A stretch of DNA of 64,000 nt from JBGNFV01 sp049645705 (lineage in GTDB: Bacteria > Bacteroidota > Bacteroidia > Cytophagales > Cyclobacteriaceae). Location: the NCBI GenBank assembly GCA_049645705.1, contig JBARUK010000043.1, positions 1 to 64,000 of the forward strand, given 5' to 3'. Under the pieces are notes generated by a model. It was not told the origin of the DNA and ran no database searches. It was given only the letters and a program-made list of their open reading frames with translations. Both the position numbers and the translations under genes were made by a program. How positions within the stretch are numbered: the stretch's first letter is position 1; each line of letters opens with the position of its first letter. Positions 1 through 8,692 of the stretch are shown here, piece by piece.

Positions 1-2
1 AC

Positions 3-101
3 CGGGGCTTCCGCAGATTTATGATGCGAGGAACTGAAAAAGTGGAAATAGAAGCTGGACTATTGGCTATCGCACATAACCTGCTCAAAAAGGCTTCGTA
101 G
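3..101 (+). pseudogene. 3' end of an IS1182-type DDE transposase (truncated by window edge)
   Basis: The reading frame enters the window open and reads GFRRFMMRGTEKVEIEAG, then a short helix ending LLKKAS and a TAG stop at 99-101. The RG-x-EKV-x-E-x-x-L-x-x-x-AHNL pattern is the usual C-terminus of the DDE_Tnp_1_6 / IS1182 transposase family. Only about 32 residues are visible, so I cannot tell whether the gene is intact upstream. The family call rests on this tail motif and on the terminal-repeat-like sequence at 186-200. Confidence 0.6.
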
Positions 102-170
102 AAAGCCTGTCTTCTTCGACAAAAAAAGATCGTTAAAATTACAGCAGATCAGTCTGGAAAGAAAAAGTAA

Positions 171-207
171 AGGCTGCCTCAATACTTTTGAGACAGCCTC
201 TCTTTTT
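171..207 (+). repeat. Probable right terminal inverted repeat / terminator of the IS
   Basis: The sequence aggctgcctca (171-181) is inverted as tgagacagcct (189-199) and is followed by a T run. The arm ttttgagacagcctc (186-200) matches, from memory, the common GAGGCTGTCTCAAAA end of IS1182-family elements. It lies about 85 bases after the transposase stop, where the right end would be expected. It would also work as a rho-independent terminator. The left end is outside the window. Confidence 0.45.
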
Positions 208-358
208 ATTTCAGGGAAAACCTAAGTTACCCTTATAGTCAGCCTTTGCACAATATCCGGCTGGTACAATAGCTATAAATGGCCTTTTTTACCTTATCAG
301 ACTTTTGTATCTTTATTAGATATTTGAATCAACTTTTAACGTACCTAAACGCTCCTAT

Positions 359-1273
359 ATGAAATTCACGATTCGATTATTTCTAATTGTCTGTTTAACC
401 GTCTTATCTACCGAGTCCGAGGCACAGTTCCTGAAGAAACTTGGCGAGAAGGTATCGAAGCAGGTGGAAAAAAAGATGGAGAGACGTGCCGAACAGGAAG
501 TCGATAAGAAGACAGATGCGGCACTTGACAGCATGCTGGCCCCAAAAGGTAATGGCAGAGACAGGGCTCGTAATACCAATAGCGAGGACAGGGCCAATGC
601 CCTGATGGAAGCGATGATGGGTGGTGAAAGTGTGGAGATAGAAGATAGCTATACCTTTCCCATAATTGCTACTATGGAGGTAGAAGACTATAGCAGAAGA
701 AAGTCGGATGTATCTGAAATGAAGCAGGGATATGGCACCAATGCCCTCTTTATGGAAGTAGGTGACAACGCAGATAATCCTATCATTACCGACCTGAAGA
801 ACCAGGCCATGATCATGGTAGACAATAAGAAGAACACGGCCCAGGTCATGTCCCTGTCATGGATGGAAAAGATGGGCAACTACGGCGGCTACAGCGGCGA
901 AGATGATGACATGGATATGCCTGAATTTGATGTACAGAAGACCGGCAACAGCAAGACCATAGCTGGCTATGACTGCGAAGAGTACCTGTTTACTTCAGAA
1001 GATGGCAAGATGCACGCCTGGTTTGCCCCTGATGTACCCTTCGACTACCAGGATTATATAGAAGGATTTGCAAGCCTGTTCAATAAAAAAGGTGAAAAGC
1101 ACCCTATGATGCAGCTGAGCGAAACGTATGGCTATATGATGGAGATGGTATCTTACGATGAAAAAGGTGATAAAGACACCCGCATGACCGTAACTAACAT
1201 TTCTGAAGAAGGCAAAACCATAAATATGGGCTCTTACAAAGTACAGAGCATGATGGGTGGTGCGGGTAACTGA
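359..1273 (+). CDS. Secreted DUF4412 domain protein
   Basis: A 304-residue exported protein of unknown function. Residues 1-22 form a signal peptide ending SEAQ. Residues 23-60 are highly charged and helical (Lys/Glu rich, probably coiled coil). From about residue 90 the sequence follows the DUF4412 pattern: a beta-rich domain with GYGTNALFM, a central Met/Asp-rich stretch (DDDMDMPEF), the GYDCEEYLF segment and AWFAPDVPFDY. DUF4412 proteins are common periplasmic or outer-membrane-facing proteins of Bacteroidota without a known reaction. It is monocistronic and ends at a strong palindromic terminator shared with the convergent hydrolase gene. The start is the first ATG giving a good signal peptide. 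Confidence 0.75.
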   Translation: MKFTIRLFLIVCLTVLSTESEAQFLKKLGEKVSKQVEKKMERRAEQEVDKKTDAALDSMLAPKGNGRDRARNTNSEDRANALMEAMMGGESVEIEDSYTFPIIATMEVEDYSRRKSDVSEMKQGYGTNALFMEVGDNADNPIITDLKNQAMIMVDNKKNTAQVMSLSWMEKMGNYGGYSGEDDDMDMPEFDVQKTGNSKTIAGYDCEEYLFTSEDGKMHAWFAPDVPFDYQDYIEGFASLFNKKGEKHPMMQLSETYGYMMEMVSYDEKGDKDTRMTVTNISEEGKTINMGSYKVQSMMGGAGN

Positions 1274-1290
1274 TCCACATCACATTACCA

Positions 1291-1330
1291 TATAAAAAAG
1301 GGACAGCTGTACAGCTGTCCCTTTTTTATA
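1291..1330. terminator. Perfect 40-nt palindrome, bidirectional terminator
   Basis: Bases 1291-1310 are the exact reverse complement of 1311-1330. The core is GGGACAGCTGT/ACAGCTGTCCC flanked by A6 and T6. It lies between two convergent genes and can terminate transcription from both sides. Confidence 0.85.
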
Positions 1331-1370
1331 CCTGCCAGTGCACTGCTTACCTATCCCCGTTTTTGCCCGG

Positions 1371-2726
1371 CTAGTCATCAGTCCTAAGCAGTAACCAGGA
1401 ACGGCTCTCTTGCCCCTGGCCTGATATAGTGACTCTGAGCCGCTCACTGCCGTCCGGTTTGTATACTATCTGCTGCGGAAAGTCGTGCGCCGGGTTGGAA
1501 AACATCATACTCTCTCCCTCTGTGCCAACTACGAAGCGGATGGCTCTCCCGTCATTCTGGTCTGGCACGCTGGCCTCATAGACAACAGCGCCCTCATGGC
1601 TGTACAGGCTTATGCGCTCCAATACTTCCTTCTTACCATCCGATATTTTATACACCTCACCGGCAAACTCGCCTTCGGCCTTATCGAAGGCCCATAGCTC
1701 ATATACTTCTTTCCCTTCTATCTGCCACTTTCCGGTCAAAGCCTGAAACGGCGTGTACCAGGACCTTTCCAGTATTTGGTCTATGATCACCTGCTGGTAG
1801 TTGTCCGGTTCCTGTGATGGAATATTGTGCCCGGCGCTATCGAATAAAAAGAGGTCTTTTGCCGGGGCAGTAAGCTTACGGAAGAAGTTTTTTGCAATTA
1901 CATGATTGGTCTGGTAGTCCTGCAGCCCGGCCATCAGGTAAACGGGGCAGGCCAGGGTATGATACTCATTCGCAAAATCAATGGCCTCGGCTTCGCGGTT
2001 GAGCTCACCCCAGGTGCTTTCCCACTGCCTGAAAAAGGGCATGGCCTGCTGCACCTGCTCTTCGGTTACCTCCTCACCATCGTACACTGCCTGCCAGCGG
2101 TACTGTATGATCCTCTGATGCAGGTTCTCATACGGTACCTGCACTTGCTGAAGCTGCTGCATAGCTTTCGGTTCTTCGTCCCCGGCAAAGTAGCTTTTCA
2201 GGGTATTGAGGGCTATCTGCTGACTCTTACGTGCATCTATGGGTGGGCTTATGGCAATGAAGGCACTTAGTTGCTCCGGGTGCTTATCTGCCATGTAAAA
2301 ACCGGGAATGGTGCCCCAGGATAACCCCACGAGGTATAGCTTTTCTTTATTATAAGTCCTGAGCAGGTAGTCTACTACCTCTTCGGTATCCTGCATCATA
2401 CGGTACAGGGTCAGCGGTTCGTCGGAAGGGTTCGCTTTCAAAGTCAGCCCGGATTCCCGCTGGTCCCAGTGCACGACTACGAAGTGACTCTGCAGCCGGT
2501 CTGTGAGGATATCTGCCTGCTGAGATACGGGCTGGCCCGGGCCTCCGTGCAGGTAGAGCAGCAGGGGCTTTTCACTCTCCTGATCTCCCAGTACCCGCAG
2601 GTATTGTTTCAGGCCTCCTATCTCTGTATAGTATGCAGTATCTGAGAGGGTAGCCTGGCGAGCAGTGGCAGCTCCCGCTATGAGTAAAAGGCTGCAGATA
2701 AATAGCAGGTATAACTTACTGTGCAT
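1371..2726 (-). CDS. Secreted alpha/beta hydrolase with C-terminal DUF6265-like domain
   Basis: A 451-residue protein with a signal peptide (1-22). Residues about 30-325 form an alpha/beta hydrolase of the proline-iminopeptidase type. The oxyanion loop HGGPG is at 60-64, the nucleophile elbow GLSWGT has Ser136, the probable acid is Asp270 (GLQD) and the base is His300 (SAGHN). Residues about 335-450 form a second domain with GKWQIEG and FSNPAHDFPQQIVY, matching the DUF6265 family (FENPxHDFPQRIxY), a small lipocalin-like fold. Such a fusion could place the hydrolase next to a hydrophobic ligand, but the substrate is unknown. The gene is monocistronic on the minus strand. Confidence 0.8.
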   Translation of the reverse strand: MHSKLYLLFICSLLLIAGAATARQATLSDTAYYTEIGGLKQYLRVLGDQESEKPLLLYLHGGPGQPVSQQADILTDRLQSHFVVVHWDQRESGLTLKANPSDEPLTLYRMMQDTEEVVDYLLRTYNKEKLYLVGLSWGTIPGFYMADKHPEQLSAFIAISPPIDARKSQQIALNTLKSYFAGDEEPKAMQQLQQVQVPYENLHQRIIQYRWQAVYDGEEVTEEQVQQAMPFFRQWESTWGELNREAEAIDFANEYHTLACPVYLMAGLQDYQTNHVIAKNFFRKLTAPAKDLFLFDSAGHNIPSQEPDNYQQVIIDQILERSWYTPFQALTGKWQIEGKEVYELWAFDKAEGEFAGEVYKISDGKKEVLERISLYSHEGAVVYEASVPDQNDGRAIRFVVGTEGESMMFSNPAHDFPQQIVYKPDGSERLRVTISGQGQESRSWLLLRTDD

Positions 2727-3260
2727 AGACTTATGGGTTTGAATGTGGACCGTAAAGTATATAGTGGGCGGATGCCTGCATAATGATTAGTGGGCGGAAG
2801 GTGGCTATGATTGATAGCCGGAACTACCGTCCGCTCGCCTGCTACTGATTGCGGTGACTGCTGATGACGGAGAGGATATTCCCGTCAGGCTCTTTAAATC
2901 AGGCTATAGGCGGACCCTCGTCTCCCCTGGCTATCCCCTTATCATCATGATTGGTTACGTTGGGCGGCATCACGCTGGGCGGCATCACGCTGGAGTCACA
3001 ATCGACTGGTATCAGAATGAAAAAGCGCCTTTTTTGCTCTGGCGAGCCAGGCACGAGAGAATTCTTGCGCCAGTATAGAGTTACACACGGCAGTAGAGAC
3101 AAGCTCCCCCGCGTGAGGGATAGAGCGGCATGTCTGAGCTACGGGAGGGCCTTAGCCCGACCGGAGCGAGTAGCGAAAGCCCGGCCCGCTGTCTAGCGGG
3201 ACACGCCCAAATGGACCAGGGAAGGAGCAGGCAGGCTGTGATCCCCTTGGGGCAGGCTGG
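2727..3260. other. Intergenic region with short direct repeats
   Basis: I see no convincing gene. A 15-bp unit (tgggcggcatcacgc) is directly repeated at 2961-2975 and 2976-2990. The stretch actggcgcaagaattct (complement of about 3050-3066) recurs near 58711-58730, where it forms a hairpin. Bases 3120-3210 are GC-rich with small inverted repeats. This looks like dispersed intergenic repeat sequence. Confidence 0.5.
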
Positions 3261-3737
3261 CTATTCCGGATTGTGTTTCTCCATGTAGCGGCTCAGCAAC
3301 TTACCGGTCTTTTTTTGTACGGCTTTTTGCATAAAAGGCGTCCACCCCAGCAGCAGGCCGGGCAGCCCCAGGGCCTGCCGTGACCACTTGCCGAAGCTAA
3401 AACTGTCGGCGTGCCGTATGATCTTACCGTTTTCCAGTATGAGGCGGGACGTCACGTGGTTAATGACCCTTCTTTTGTCAGGCCCAAAGGGGTAGTCTGC
3501 CTGCCACCTGACGACCCCGGTGCCGGTATTGGCCTCTGCTATTTCGTATTCGATCTGTAGCTGTCCTTTGCTCCTTTCCATTAGCATCTGCCACATGGCC
3601 ATGGCCCGCGGGCCTTTGAGGGTACCGAATGCAGGGTCTGAAAATACTGTCTCGTCCGTGTAGTAAGTGACCATACGGTCTGCATTTTCTTCGGCAAAGG
3701 CTGAGTAAAAATCATGTAAAATGGCTTCTGTATTCAT
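3261..3737 (-). CDS. NTF2-like / SnoaL-like protein
   Basis: A 158-residue cytoplasmic protein (no signal peptide) with the usual single-domain NTF2-like pattern. It has an N-terminal helix (AILHDFYSAFAEENADRMV), then YYTDETVFSDPAFGTLKG, then beta strands ending in DSFSFGKWSRQALG. It resembles nuclear transport factor 2 family proteins that bind small hydrophobic molecules or act as isomerases. The active site cannot be assigned. It is monocistronic, with no informative neighbours. Confidence 0.75.
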   Translation of the reverse strand: MNTEAILHDFYSAFAEENADRMVTYYTDETVFSDPAFGTLKGPRAMAMWQMLMERSKGQLQIEYEIAEANTGTGVVRWQADYPFGPDKRRVINHVTSRLILENGKIIRHADSFSFGKWSRQALGLPGLLLGWTPFMQKAVQKKTGKLLSRYMEKHNPE

Positions 3738-3790
3738 GACCGGGATCGTGTTTGCTTCAAGCTTAAGTTAGCTATTAAACTAACAGGCAT

Positions 3791-3822
3791 AAAAAAACCG
3801 GAAACATATGTTCCGGTTTTTC
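3791..3822 (-). terminator. Rho-independent terminator of the ATP-grasp operon
   Basis: The hairpin ccggaa-acatatg-ttccgg is flanked by A7 on the plus strand, giving a T run on the minus strand. It lies 23 bases past the stop of the ATP-grasp gene. Confidence 0.8.
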
Positions 3823-3844
3823 TGCATTGTTCCCTAAGGAACGG

Positions 3845-4897
3845 CTATTCCATGGTTGCCAGGGTGCGATTGCTAAGCAATCCTTCGTAAAACTTTTTGT
3901 ATTCTACCTTGCGCTCGATGGCGGAAATGACGGTATCGGTAAAGTCCGGCATGTTCAGATCGTGGAACCGCTTAAGACCACCGGGGCTGAGTACGTTTAT
4001 TTCTATGAGCTTGTCACCCACTACGTCCAGGCCTACCAGGAACAGACCGTCGCGTATGAGCTTAGGTGCGGTTACATTTATGATCCGCTGCATACCTTCG
4101 GTAAGCTCGCCCTTCTCAGCGCTGCCTCCTACGGAGAAGTTACTGCGGAATTCACCCTCGCCACTCTTTCTGCGGATGGCACCGATGTGGTCACCCTCTC
4201 TGAGCAGGCGGCCGTTCATCATAAATACGCGCACGTCACCGTTCTTGGCATCGGGCAGGTACTCCTGCGCTATCACGTACCCTAACTCAGATATGGTATC
4301 TATGATCTGGTTCAGGTTCTTCTGGTTCTTATCTATGAGGTAGACGTGCTGCCCGCCGGATCCCTGCAGGGGCTTGAGTACCATCTTATGACCCATCTCT
4401 TCCCAGAAACCAAGCAGCTGTTCCTTATCACGGGTGATCATACTTTTGGGCTTGATCTCCTGGGGCAGTTCCTCGAAGTACAGCTTGTCTATGAAGGCAT
4501 TGGACATAGCGTACGCGTCGTTCAGCACCAGTACGCCCAGGTTCTGGACCATACGGCCAAAGGCCACCCCTGCCTGCTCGGCCCAGTACCTTTCGGCGGG
4601 CTCTTCGGTAGGGTTGTTCCGGATAAACATAACGTCCATCTCGGTCACTGGCAGCTCCTGGCGCTTCATCTTATCGCTCTGCACAGCTTCCAGGAATTCC
4701 TCCGGACTCTTCTTATCCGCCATGGAAGGCTTAAGCTTTAAGCAGCTTATCTCCATAGGCGTATCCGAGCGAAAGCGGTAATCTCCCACATCCATCACGT
4801 AAACTTGATGGCCTCTTTCCAGAGACTTTTTCATCAATACGGTAGAAGTACCACATTTCTCAACGGCAATTTCGTTGAGTACGTAACATATTTTCAT
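3845..4897 (-). CDS. ATP-grasp ligase, glutathione synthetase-like
   Basis: A 350-residue ATP-grasp enzyme. The N-terminal pre-ATP-grasp fold (1-140) has LNDAYAMSNAFIDKL, like the GshB region that precedes the ATP domain. ATP-binding elements are Lys175-PLQGSGG (175-182), QEYLP (211-215), GDVRVF (220-225), RSNFSVGG (251-258) and GLDVVGDKLIEIN with Glu299/Asn301 followed by VLSPGG. These match GshB/RimK-type ligases, which join a carboxylate to an amine through an acyl phosphate. Its ATG overlaps the stop of the upstream DUF1704 gene by four bases, so the two are translationally coupled. Ligation of an amino acid or small peptide to an acceptor is more likely than glutathione synthesis, because no GshA is nearby. 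The substrate is unknown. Confidence 0.8.
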   Translation of the reverse strand: MKICYVLNEIAVEKCGTSTVLMKKSLERGHQVYVMDVGDYRFRSDTPMEISCLKLKPSMADKKSPEEFLEAVQSDKMKRQELPVTEMDVMFIRNNPTEEPAERYWAEQAGVAFGRMVQNLGVLVLNDAYAMSNAFIDKLYFEELPQEIKPKSMITRDKEQLLGFWEEMGHKMVLKPLQGSGGQHVYLIDKNQKNLNQIIDTISELGYVIAQEYLPDAKNGDVRVFMMNGRLLREGDHIGAIRRKSGEGEFRSNFSVGGSAEKGELTEGMQRIINVTAPKLIRDGLFLVGLDVVGDKLIEINVLSPGGLKRFHDLNMPDFTDTVISAIERKVEYKKFYEGLLSNRTLATME

Positions 4898-6741
4898 CTT
4901 TCCTTTAGTTTGTACAGAGGGATACCCTCTCTCAGTTTAGTAATCTTAGACTCGTAATCAGGTAGTTTCATATAGCGTGGCAAAATGGCCGGCGGATTCA
5001 GTATATGCCGTTCGATCAGTTCGTTTACTACGTTTACATGTTTCAGGGCAAACTTACCGGACAGTAAAAACTCCAGGTCACCACCTTTGGCGAGATACTC
5101 GCGTATCTCTACCAGACCTTTGAGGTATATAATATCTTTGAGCAGGCCACCTCCCTGAAACATCCGGCTGGTGATATTAAAGGCATGGTCTCGTGTAAAG
5201 CCATACTGCCCGTAGAGCATATGGAACATCTGCCTGAAGTCCTGACCCCTGAGCAGCGCATCACCGGCCACTACCCTGCCTGCCAGTATACGGAGGCGAT
5301 TACCGGTAAGCGAACCGCTCATGTACTCGGCCAGCACGGCTATACCTTCCTGCAGTGCATCATAGTCGGCCAGGCCTATGGCCATCTGGTGAAAGGGCTG
5401 CTGCTTACCATTATAGAAGGTAAGGGCATGGGTGCCTATCTCGTGCTGTATCAGGGCATTGGCCTCATTTTCACTCATACGGTAGTCAGAGGGCAGGTAC
5501 AGCTCTCCCTTAGATACCATGATGATGTTTACATCATCGCGCAGATGTACTTTACAGCTAAAGTCAGCACTTTGTTCACGGAAGTAGCCAAACTCCTCCT
5601 CGGCCATGGCAGCAAAGTCACGTGCAGCTATGGGTTGGTCCTTCTCTTCTTCGGGTTCTTCCTCTATCTTATGCAGGATCATTTCTGCCTCCTTCATCAG
5701 GGAGGACTCCAGGCCCTTGTATAGCCTCAGACTGCGGTAGAGGAAGTTGCGGCTGCCCCGCTCCTTCAGCATGGTCAGCTCCTGGTCCAGCTCTTCGCGT
5801 TTTTCATCGAATATGAACGCGAGGGCAGGATCATCAATGTCTTCTATTTTCAGGTTAAAAAGGCGGCGCTTGAGCAGGTCGGGATCTATCGGAAGCAGCC
5901 GGTAGTGGTATTCGGCCACCTCATTACAATCTGACTCAAAAAACTCCCTGCGTATGTCCTGTATGTTGGACGGTGCTACAAGCCACAGAAACTGGTAGCC
6001 TGCCTGTATGTCGAACAGCTCTTTATCTACGCGAAACACATCTTCGTCTACCTGGCGCTTGCCCAGGGCTATGTAGCTGCCTATGGGTGAGTTGGTCTGC
6101 ACCCTGGTGTACTCGTACATGGCCTTTTGAATGGCCTGTACAAATGACTCGCGAAAACGCCTGAAGTAAATGGGGAATACCTCGCCGTTGCCCAGCTTAT
6201 ACACGGGCGGCACCTCCAGCTGCATATACTGCCCGCCGTGCGACTCCAGTTCTGCGATCTTCAGTGCTGAGTAGTGGCCCTTTCGCTCCTGCTTATCCGG
6301 TTCCTGTACTTCTGCGGAGATATTGACCTCGGGGCGGTAGCTTTCTATTTCAGACAGCTCTTCCTGCAGCACACTGAGGGTGGCAGGTAGCTTTTGCTCA
6401 TGACCTGTCAGCACAAAGCTGTAGCTGCCAGTAGGGCCTATGACTACCTCCATGATCAGGTATGAGCCATAACGGTCGGCCATTTCCTGCGTAATGCAGT
6501 TGAGCAGTTCCTGGTAGTATCCGGCGTGATCGTCGGAGTAAAAGAGATAGGATGCTTTACTTCTTACCAGCCGCTCCAGGCTGGCATCTTGCCGGCTACG
6601 GCTGTAAATGATCAGAAACGGAACCTCATGTTCCAGGAACATAAAGCCATTGCCCGGCAGGTTTCTCACCGTGCGGTTCTGATTGGCTATACTATCCCTT
6701 ATGTTGTCTATACTTACTGAATCGTCTTCCAGGTCTATCAA
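4894..6741 (-). CDS. DUF1704 (QEGLA-motif, MATCAP-like) metallopeptidase
   Basis: A 615-residue protein of the family annotated as flavohemoglobin expression-modulating QEGLA motif protein. Residues 1-150 form a separate N-terminal domain. The catalytic part contains HEIGTH (His433, Glu434, His438), an HExxxH zinc site, and QEGIA (464-468), the eponymous motif whose glutamate is the expected third metal ligand. Eukaryotic relatives (MATCAP/KIAA0895) are tubulin carboxypeptidases that remove the terminal tyrosine. There is no signal peptide, so it is cytoplasmic. It is the first gene of a two-gene operon with the ATP-grasp ligase (4-base overlap). The bacterial substrate is unknown. Confidence 0.82.
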   Translation of the reverse strand: MIDLEDDSVSIDNIRDSIANQNRTVRNLPGNGFMFLEHEVPFLIIYSRSRQDASLERLVRSKASYLFYSDDHAGYYQELLNCITQEMADRYGSYLIMEVVIGPTGSYSFVLTGHEQKLPATLSVLQEELSEIESYRPEVNISAEVQEPDKQERKGHYSALKIAELESHGGQYMQLEVPPVYKLGNGEVFPIYFRRFRESFVQAIQKAMYEYTRVQTNSPIGSYIALGKRQVDEDVFRVDKELFDIQAGYQFLWLVAPSNIQDIRREFFESDCNEVAEYHYRLLPIDPDLLKRRLFNLKIEDIDDPALAFIFDEKREELDQELTMLKERGSRNFLYRSLRLYKGLESSLMKEAEMILHKIEEEPEEEKDQPIAARDFAAMAEEEFGYFREQSADFSCKVHLRDDVNIIMVSKGELYLPSDYRMSENEANALIQHEIGTHALTFYNGKQQPFHQMAIGLADYDALQEGIAVLAEYMSGSLTGNRLRILAGRVVAGDALLRGQDFRQMFHMLYGQYGFTRDHAFNITSRMFQGGGLLKDIIYLKGLVEIREYLAKGGDLEFLLSGKFALKHVNVVNELIERHILNPPAILPRYMKLPDYESKITKLREGIPLYKLKER

Positions 6742-6899
6742 AGCGTAACGTTTTCGAATACACAGTATAGTGATACTGCATAACGAACCCTGTAAGCGTC
6801 ATATGGTTTGAAAAGATCACCACAGGTATGATGCTGCGGCTACGAAAAACACTACCATGCTGCGGCTAAGCACCCGGAAACATGATAGTTGCGCCCACC

Positions 6900-7460
6900 T
6901 CAGTCTTTGGTATCGCGCATCAGCCGCTTGCAGCAGGCCCGCAGCACAAGGGCATCGTACAGGGCATGGTGCTTTTGCAGGTGCTGCTCCTTACTGTGAT
7001 CATCATCATGGTCTGCATAGTCGTACCTGTCCAGGTCCGGGTCCAGCCCGTGATGCTGCAGCAGGGTAGCAAAGTCCATAGGAATACGCTGAATGTTCCC
7101 GGGCAGGTTACGCGCTCCGCCGAATAGCTGGCACAGCAGTACCCAGTCGTAGGCCAGTTTATCGCCGCAGATGTGGATGCGGCCAAACTGTTCCAGGAAC
7201 TCCCGGAGGGCCTCAGTCACGGCAGTAGTATCGCCGCATACACTATGGGCCAGGCCGTCGTGGTCGCGGTGGCCCTGCTTCAGGTGCAGGTGCTTCAGTA
7301 CATTGGTCTGCAGCCAGTCATCTGTCTGGTCCTGGTTATAGTCTGTAAATTCCGCATAAAAAGAGCGGCCATCTTCTGCTACCAGCGCCAGGCTGATAAG
7401 CGATGTCTGCTGGTGAAGTCCCGTTAACTCGGTATCTAAAAATATCCGGCTGTCTGACAT
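6900..7460 (-). CDS. 3'-5' exoribonuclease, Rv2179c/RNase T-like DEDD fold
   Basis: A 186-residue single-domain nuclease. The DEDD motifs are visible: FLDTELTG with Asp9 and Glu11, the middle Asp in CGDKLAYDW, and HHALYDALV with the last His/Asp pair (DEDDh). The layout matches the Rv2179c-like exoribonuclease family (PF16473) rather than the proofreading subunit, because the domain is short and has no partner. It probably trims RNA or short oligonucleotides with two metal ions. It is divergent from the transglutaminase-like gene, with about 107 bases between them. Confidence 0.75.
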   Translation of the reverse strand: MSDSRIFLDTELTGLHQQTSLISLALVAEDGRSFYAEFTDYNQDQTDDWLQTNVLKHLHLKQGHRDHDGLAHSVCGDTTAVTEALREFLEQFGRIHICGDKLAYDWVLLCQLFGGARNLPGNIQRIPMDFATLLQHHGLDPDLDRYDYADHDDDHSKEQHLQKHHALYDALVLRACCKRLMRDTKD

Positions 7461-7486
7461 AAAACCCTAATGTTGTAGTTCTGAAG

Positions 7487-7521
7487 TTGATTTAAAGGGA
7501 ATTAAGATAGTTTTATCTTTG
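7487..7521 (+). promoter_or_regulatory. Candidate Bacteroidota promoter for the transglutaminase-like gene
   Basis: TATCTTTG at 7514-7521 matches the TAnnTTTG -7 box. A TTG (7487-7489) lies about 24 bases upstream, in the place of the -33 TTTG. The first ATG of the downstream gene is at 7568. Confidence 0.45.
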
Positions 7522-7567
7522 TAAGATAAAGGGTGGCCTATCCTGCTCCCTCTCTGCCATTCGAAAA

Positions 7568-8692
7568 ATGGATGTTTTGAACGGCAGAGGTACAGTTATG
7601 AAAATCACGGGCATAGGTTTTTGTTACAGGTATGTGCGGTATTTATATGGTAAGGAAACTGTATTTGGTACTACTGCTGTCGCTTCCTGCCCTGACATAC
7701 GGGCAGACAGCCTGCAGACCGGCCCCCGGTACGAGGCAGCGATTACGGCGGATGACTCGCTCAGGGTGGCTTTTGAGTGGGTGGCAGGTACGCTGGCGTA
7801 TGACCCGGAACTGCTGCAGAACGGCGGCTCCTTTGGCCCTACAGAAGACATTATCGACTACGCTACCCGTACGGGCAAGGGGGTTTGCGTGCACTATGCA
7901 GAGCTGTTTAATAAACTGTGCGGGGAGCTGGGCTATGAGGCGTATGTGGTAGGCGGCTATACTGTGCAGGACGGCAAAACGGCGAGACTGCCCCACGCCT
8001 GGAATGCGGTGAAGACGGACGGACGGTGGCACCTGTATGATCCTACCTGGGCGGCGGGATACCTGGATAGTGGCGCCTTCATAGCAGAATACGACAATAC
8101 CTGGTATAAGGTACCGCCGGAAGAGTTCATCGCCACTCATATACCTAACGACCCGATCTGGCAGTTCCTGGCATATCCGCGCCTGTCTGCACCGGGCGGA
8201 GACGTAATGGCGGATACGGTATACTATGACTTTGAAGATTCGGTAAGGCTATACGGTGATTTTGAAAATGACATAATCCTACTGAAAAGGTCGCGGCAGA
8301 GGGTGGCCTCACTGGGGGAAAGCAACTTGCACATGACTGACTACCTGGCTTACCTGGATCATACGATCGGGTACCTGACTATTAGGATGGCAGCAGACCA
8401 TATGAGCCATGCGGTAAAGGCAATGAACACGTATCTGGAAGCCAAACAGGGGCGCTTCCGGAAACAGTCATCGGATATTCACAGCATTATGATCATGCTG
8501 GAGTCATCTGCCGGGGCCAGGAAGATAGCGACGACCATATTGGAGGGCTATGAGGCTGACACGCAAAATGGGGAAGCGGTGGCTGAGCTGTACGCAACGG
8601 GTGCAGAACTGGAGGTCATGCTGAAGGATGAGTTCGCGTTTATGGAAAAGTACCGGAATACCTGGAAGCCGCTTAGGGTATTTCTGTTCTGA
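7568..8692 (+). CDS. Transglutaminase-like cysteine peptidase family protein, probable frameshift near its 5' end
   Basis: The frame from 7568 to 8692 gives 374 residues. The transglutaminase-like core has Cys107 (KGVCVHYAELF), His143 (PHAWNAV) and Asp158 (LYDPTW), the full catalytic triad, followed by a helical region of unknown role. The first ~45 residues of this frame do not look like any leader. A different frame starting at 7632 (or 7647) encodes MVRKLYLVLLLSLPALTYGQ, a textbook signal peptide, and runs out of coding character just where the main frame becomes domain-like (ADSLQTGPRYEA, about 7705). One base added near 7700-7712 would join the two. The protein is therefore probably exported. 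Whether the shift is a sequencing error or a real lesion cannot be decided here. Confidence 0.7.
   Translation: MDVLNGRGTVMKITGIGFCYRYVRYLYGKETVFGTTAVASCPDIRADSLQTGPRYEAAITADDSLRVAFEWVAGTLAYDPELLQNGGSFGPTEDIIDYATRTGKGVCVHYAELFNKLCGELGYEAYVVGGYTVQDGKTARLPHAWNAVKTDGRWHLYDPTWAAGYLDSGAFIAEYDNTWYKVPPEEFIATHIPNDPIWQFLAYPRLSAPGGDVMADTVYYDFEDSVRLYGDFENDIILLKRSRQRVASLGESNLHMTDYLAYLDHTIGYLTIRMAADHMSHAVKAMNTYLEAKQGRFRKQSSDIHSIMIMLESSAGARKIATTILEGYEADTQNGEAVAELYATGAELEVMLKDEFAFMEKYRNTWKPLRVFLF

Noticed and set aside
2854..3196. Overlapping ORFs on both strands in a gene gap
   Set aside because: They overlap each other in three frames, run through short direct repeats and show no family pattern or ribosome-binding context.
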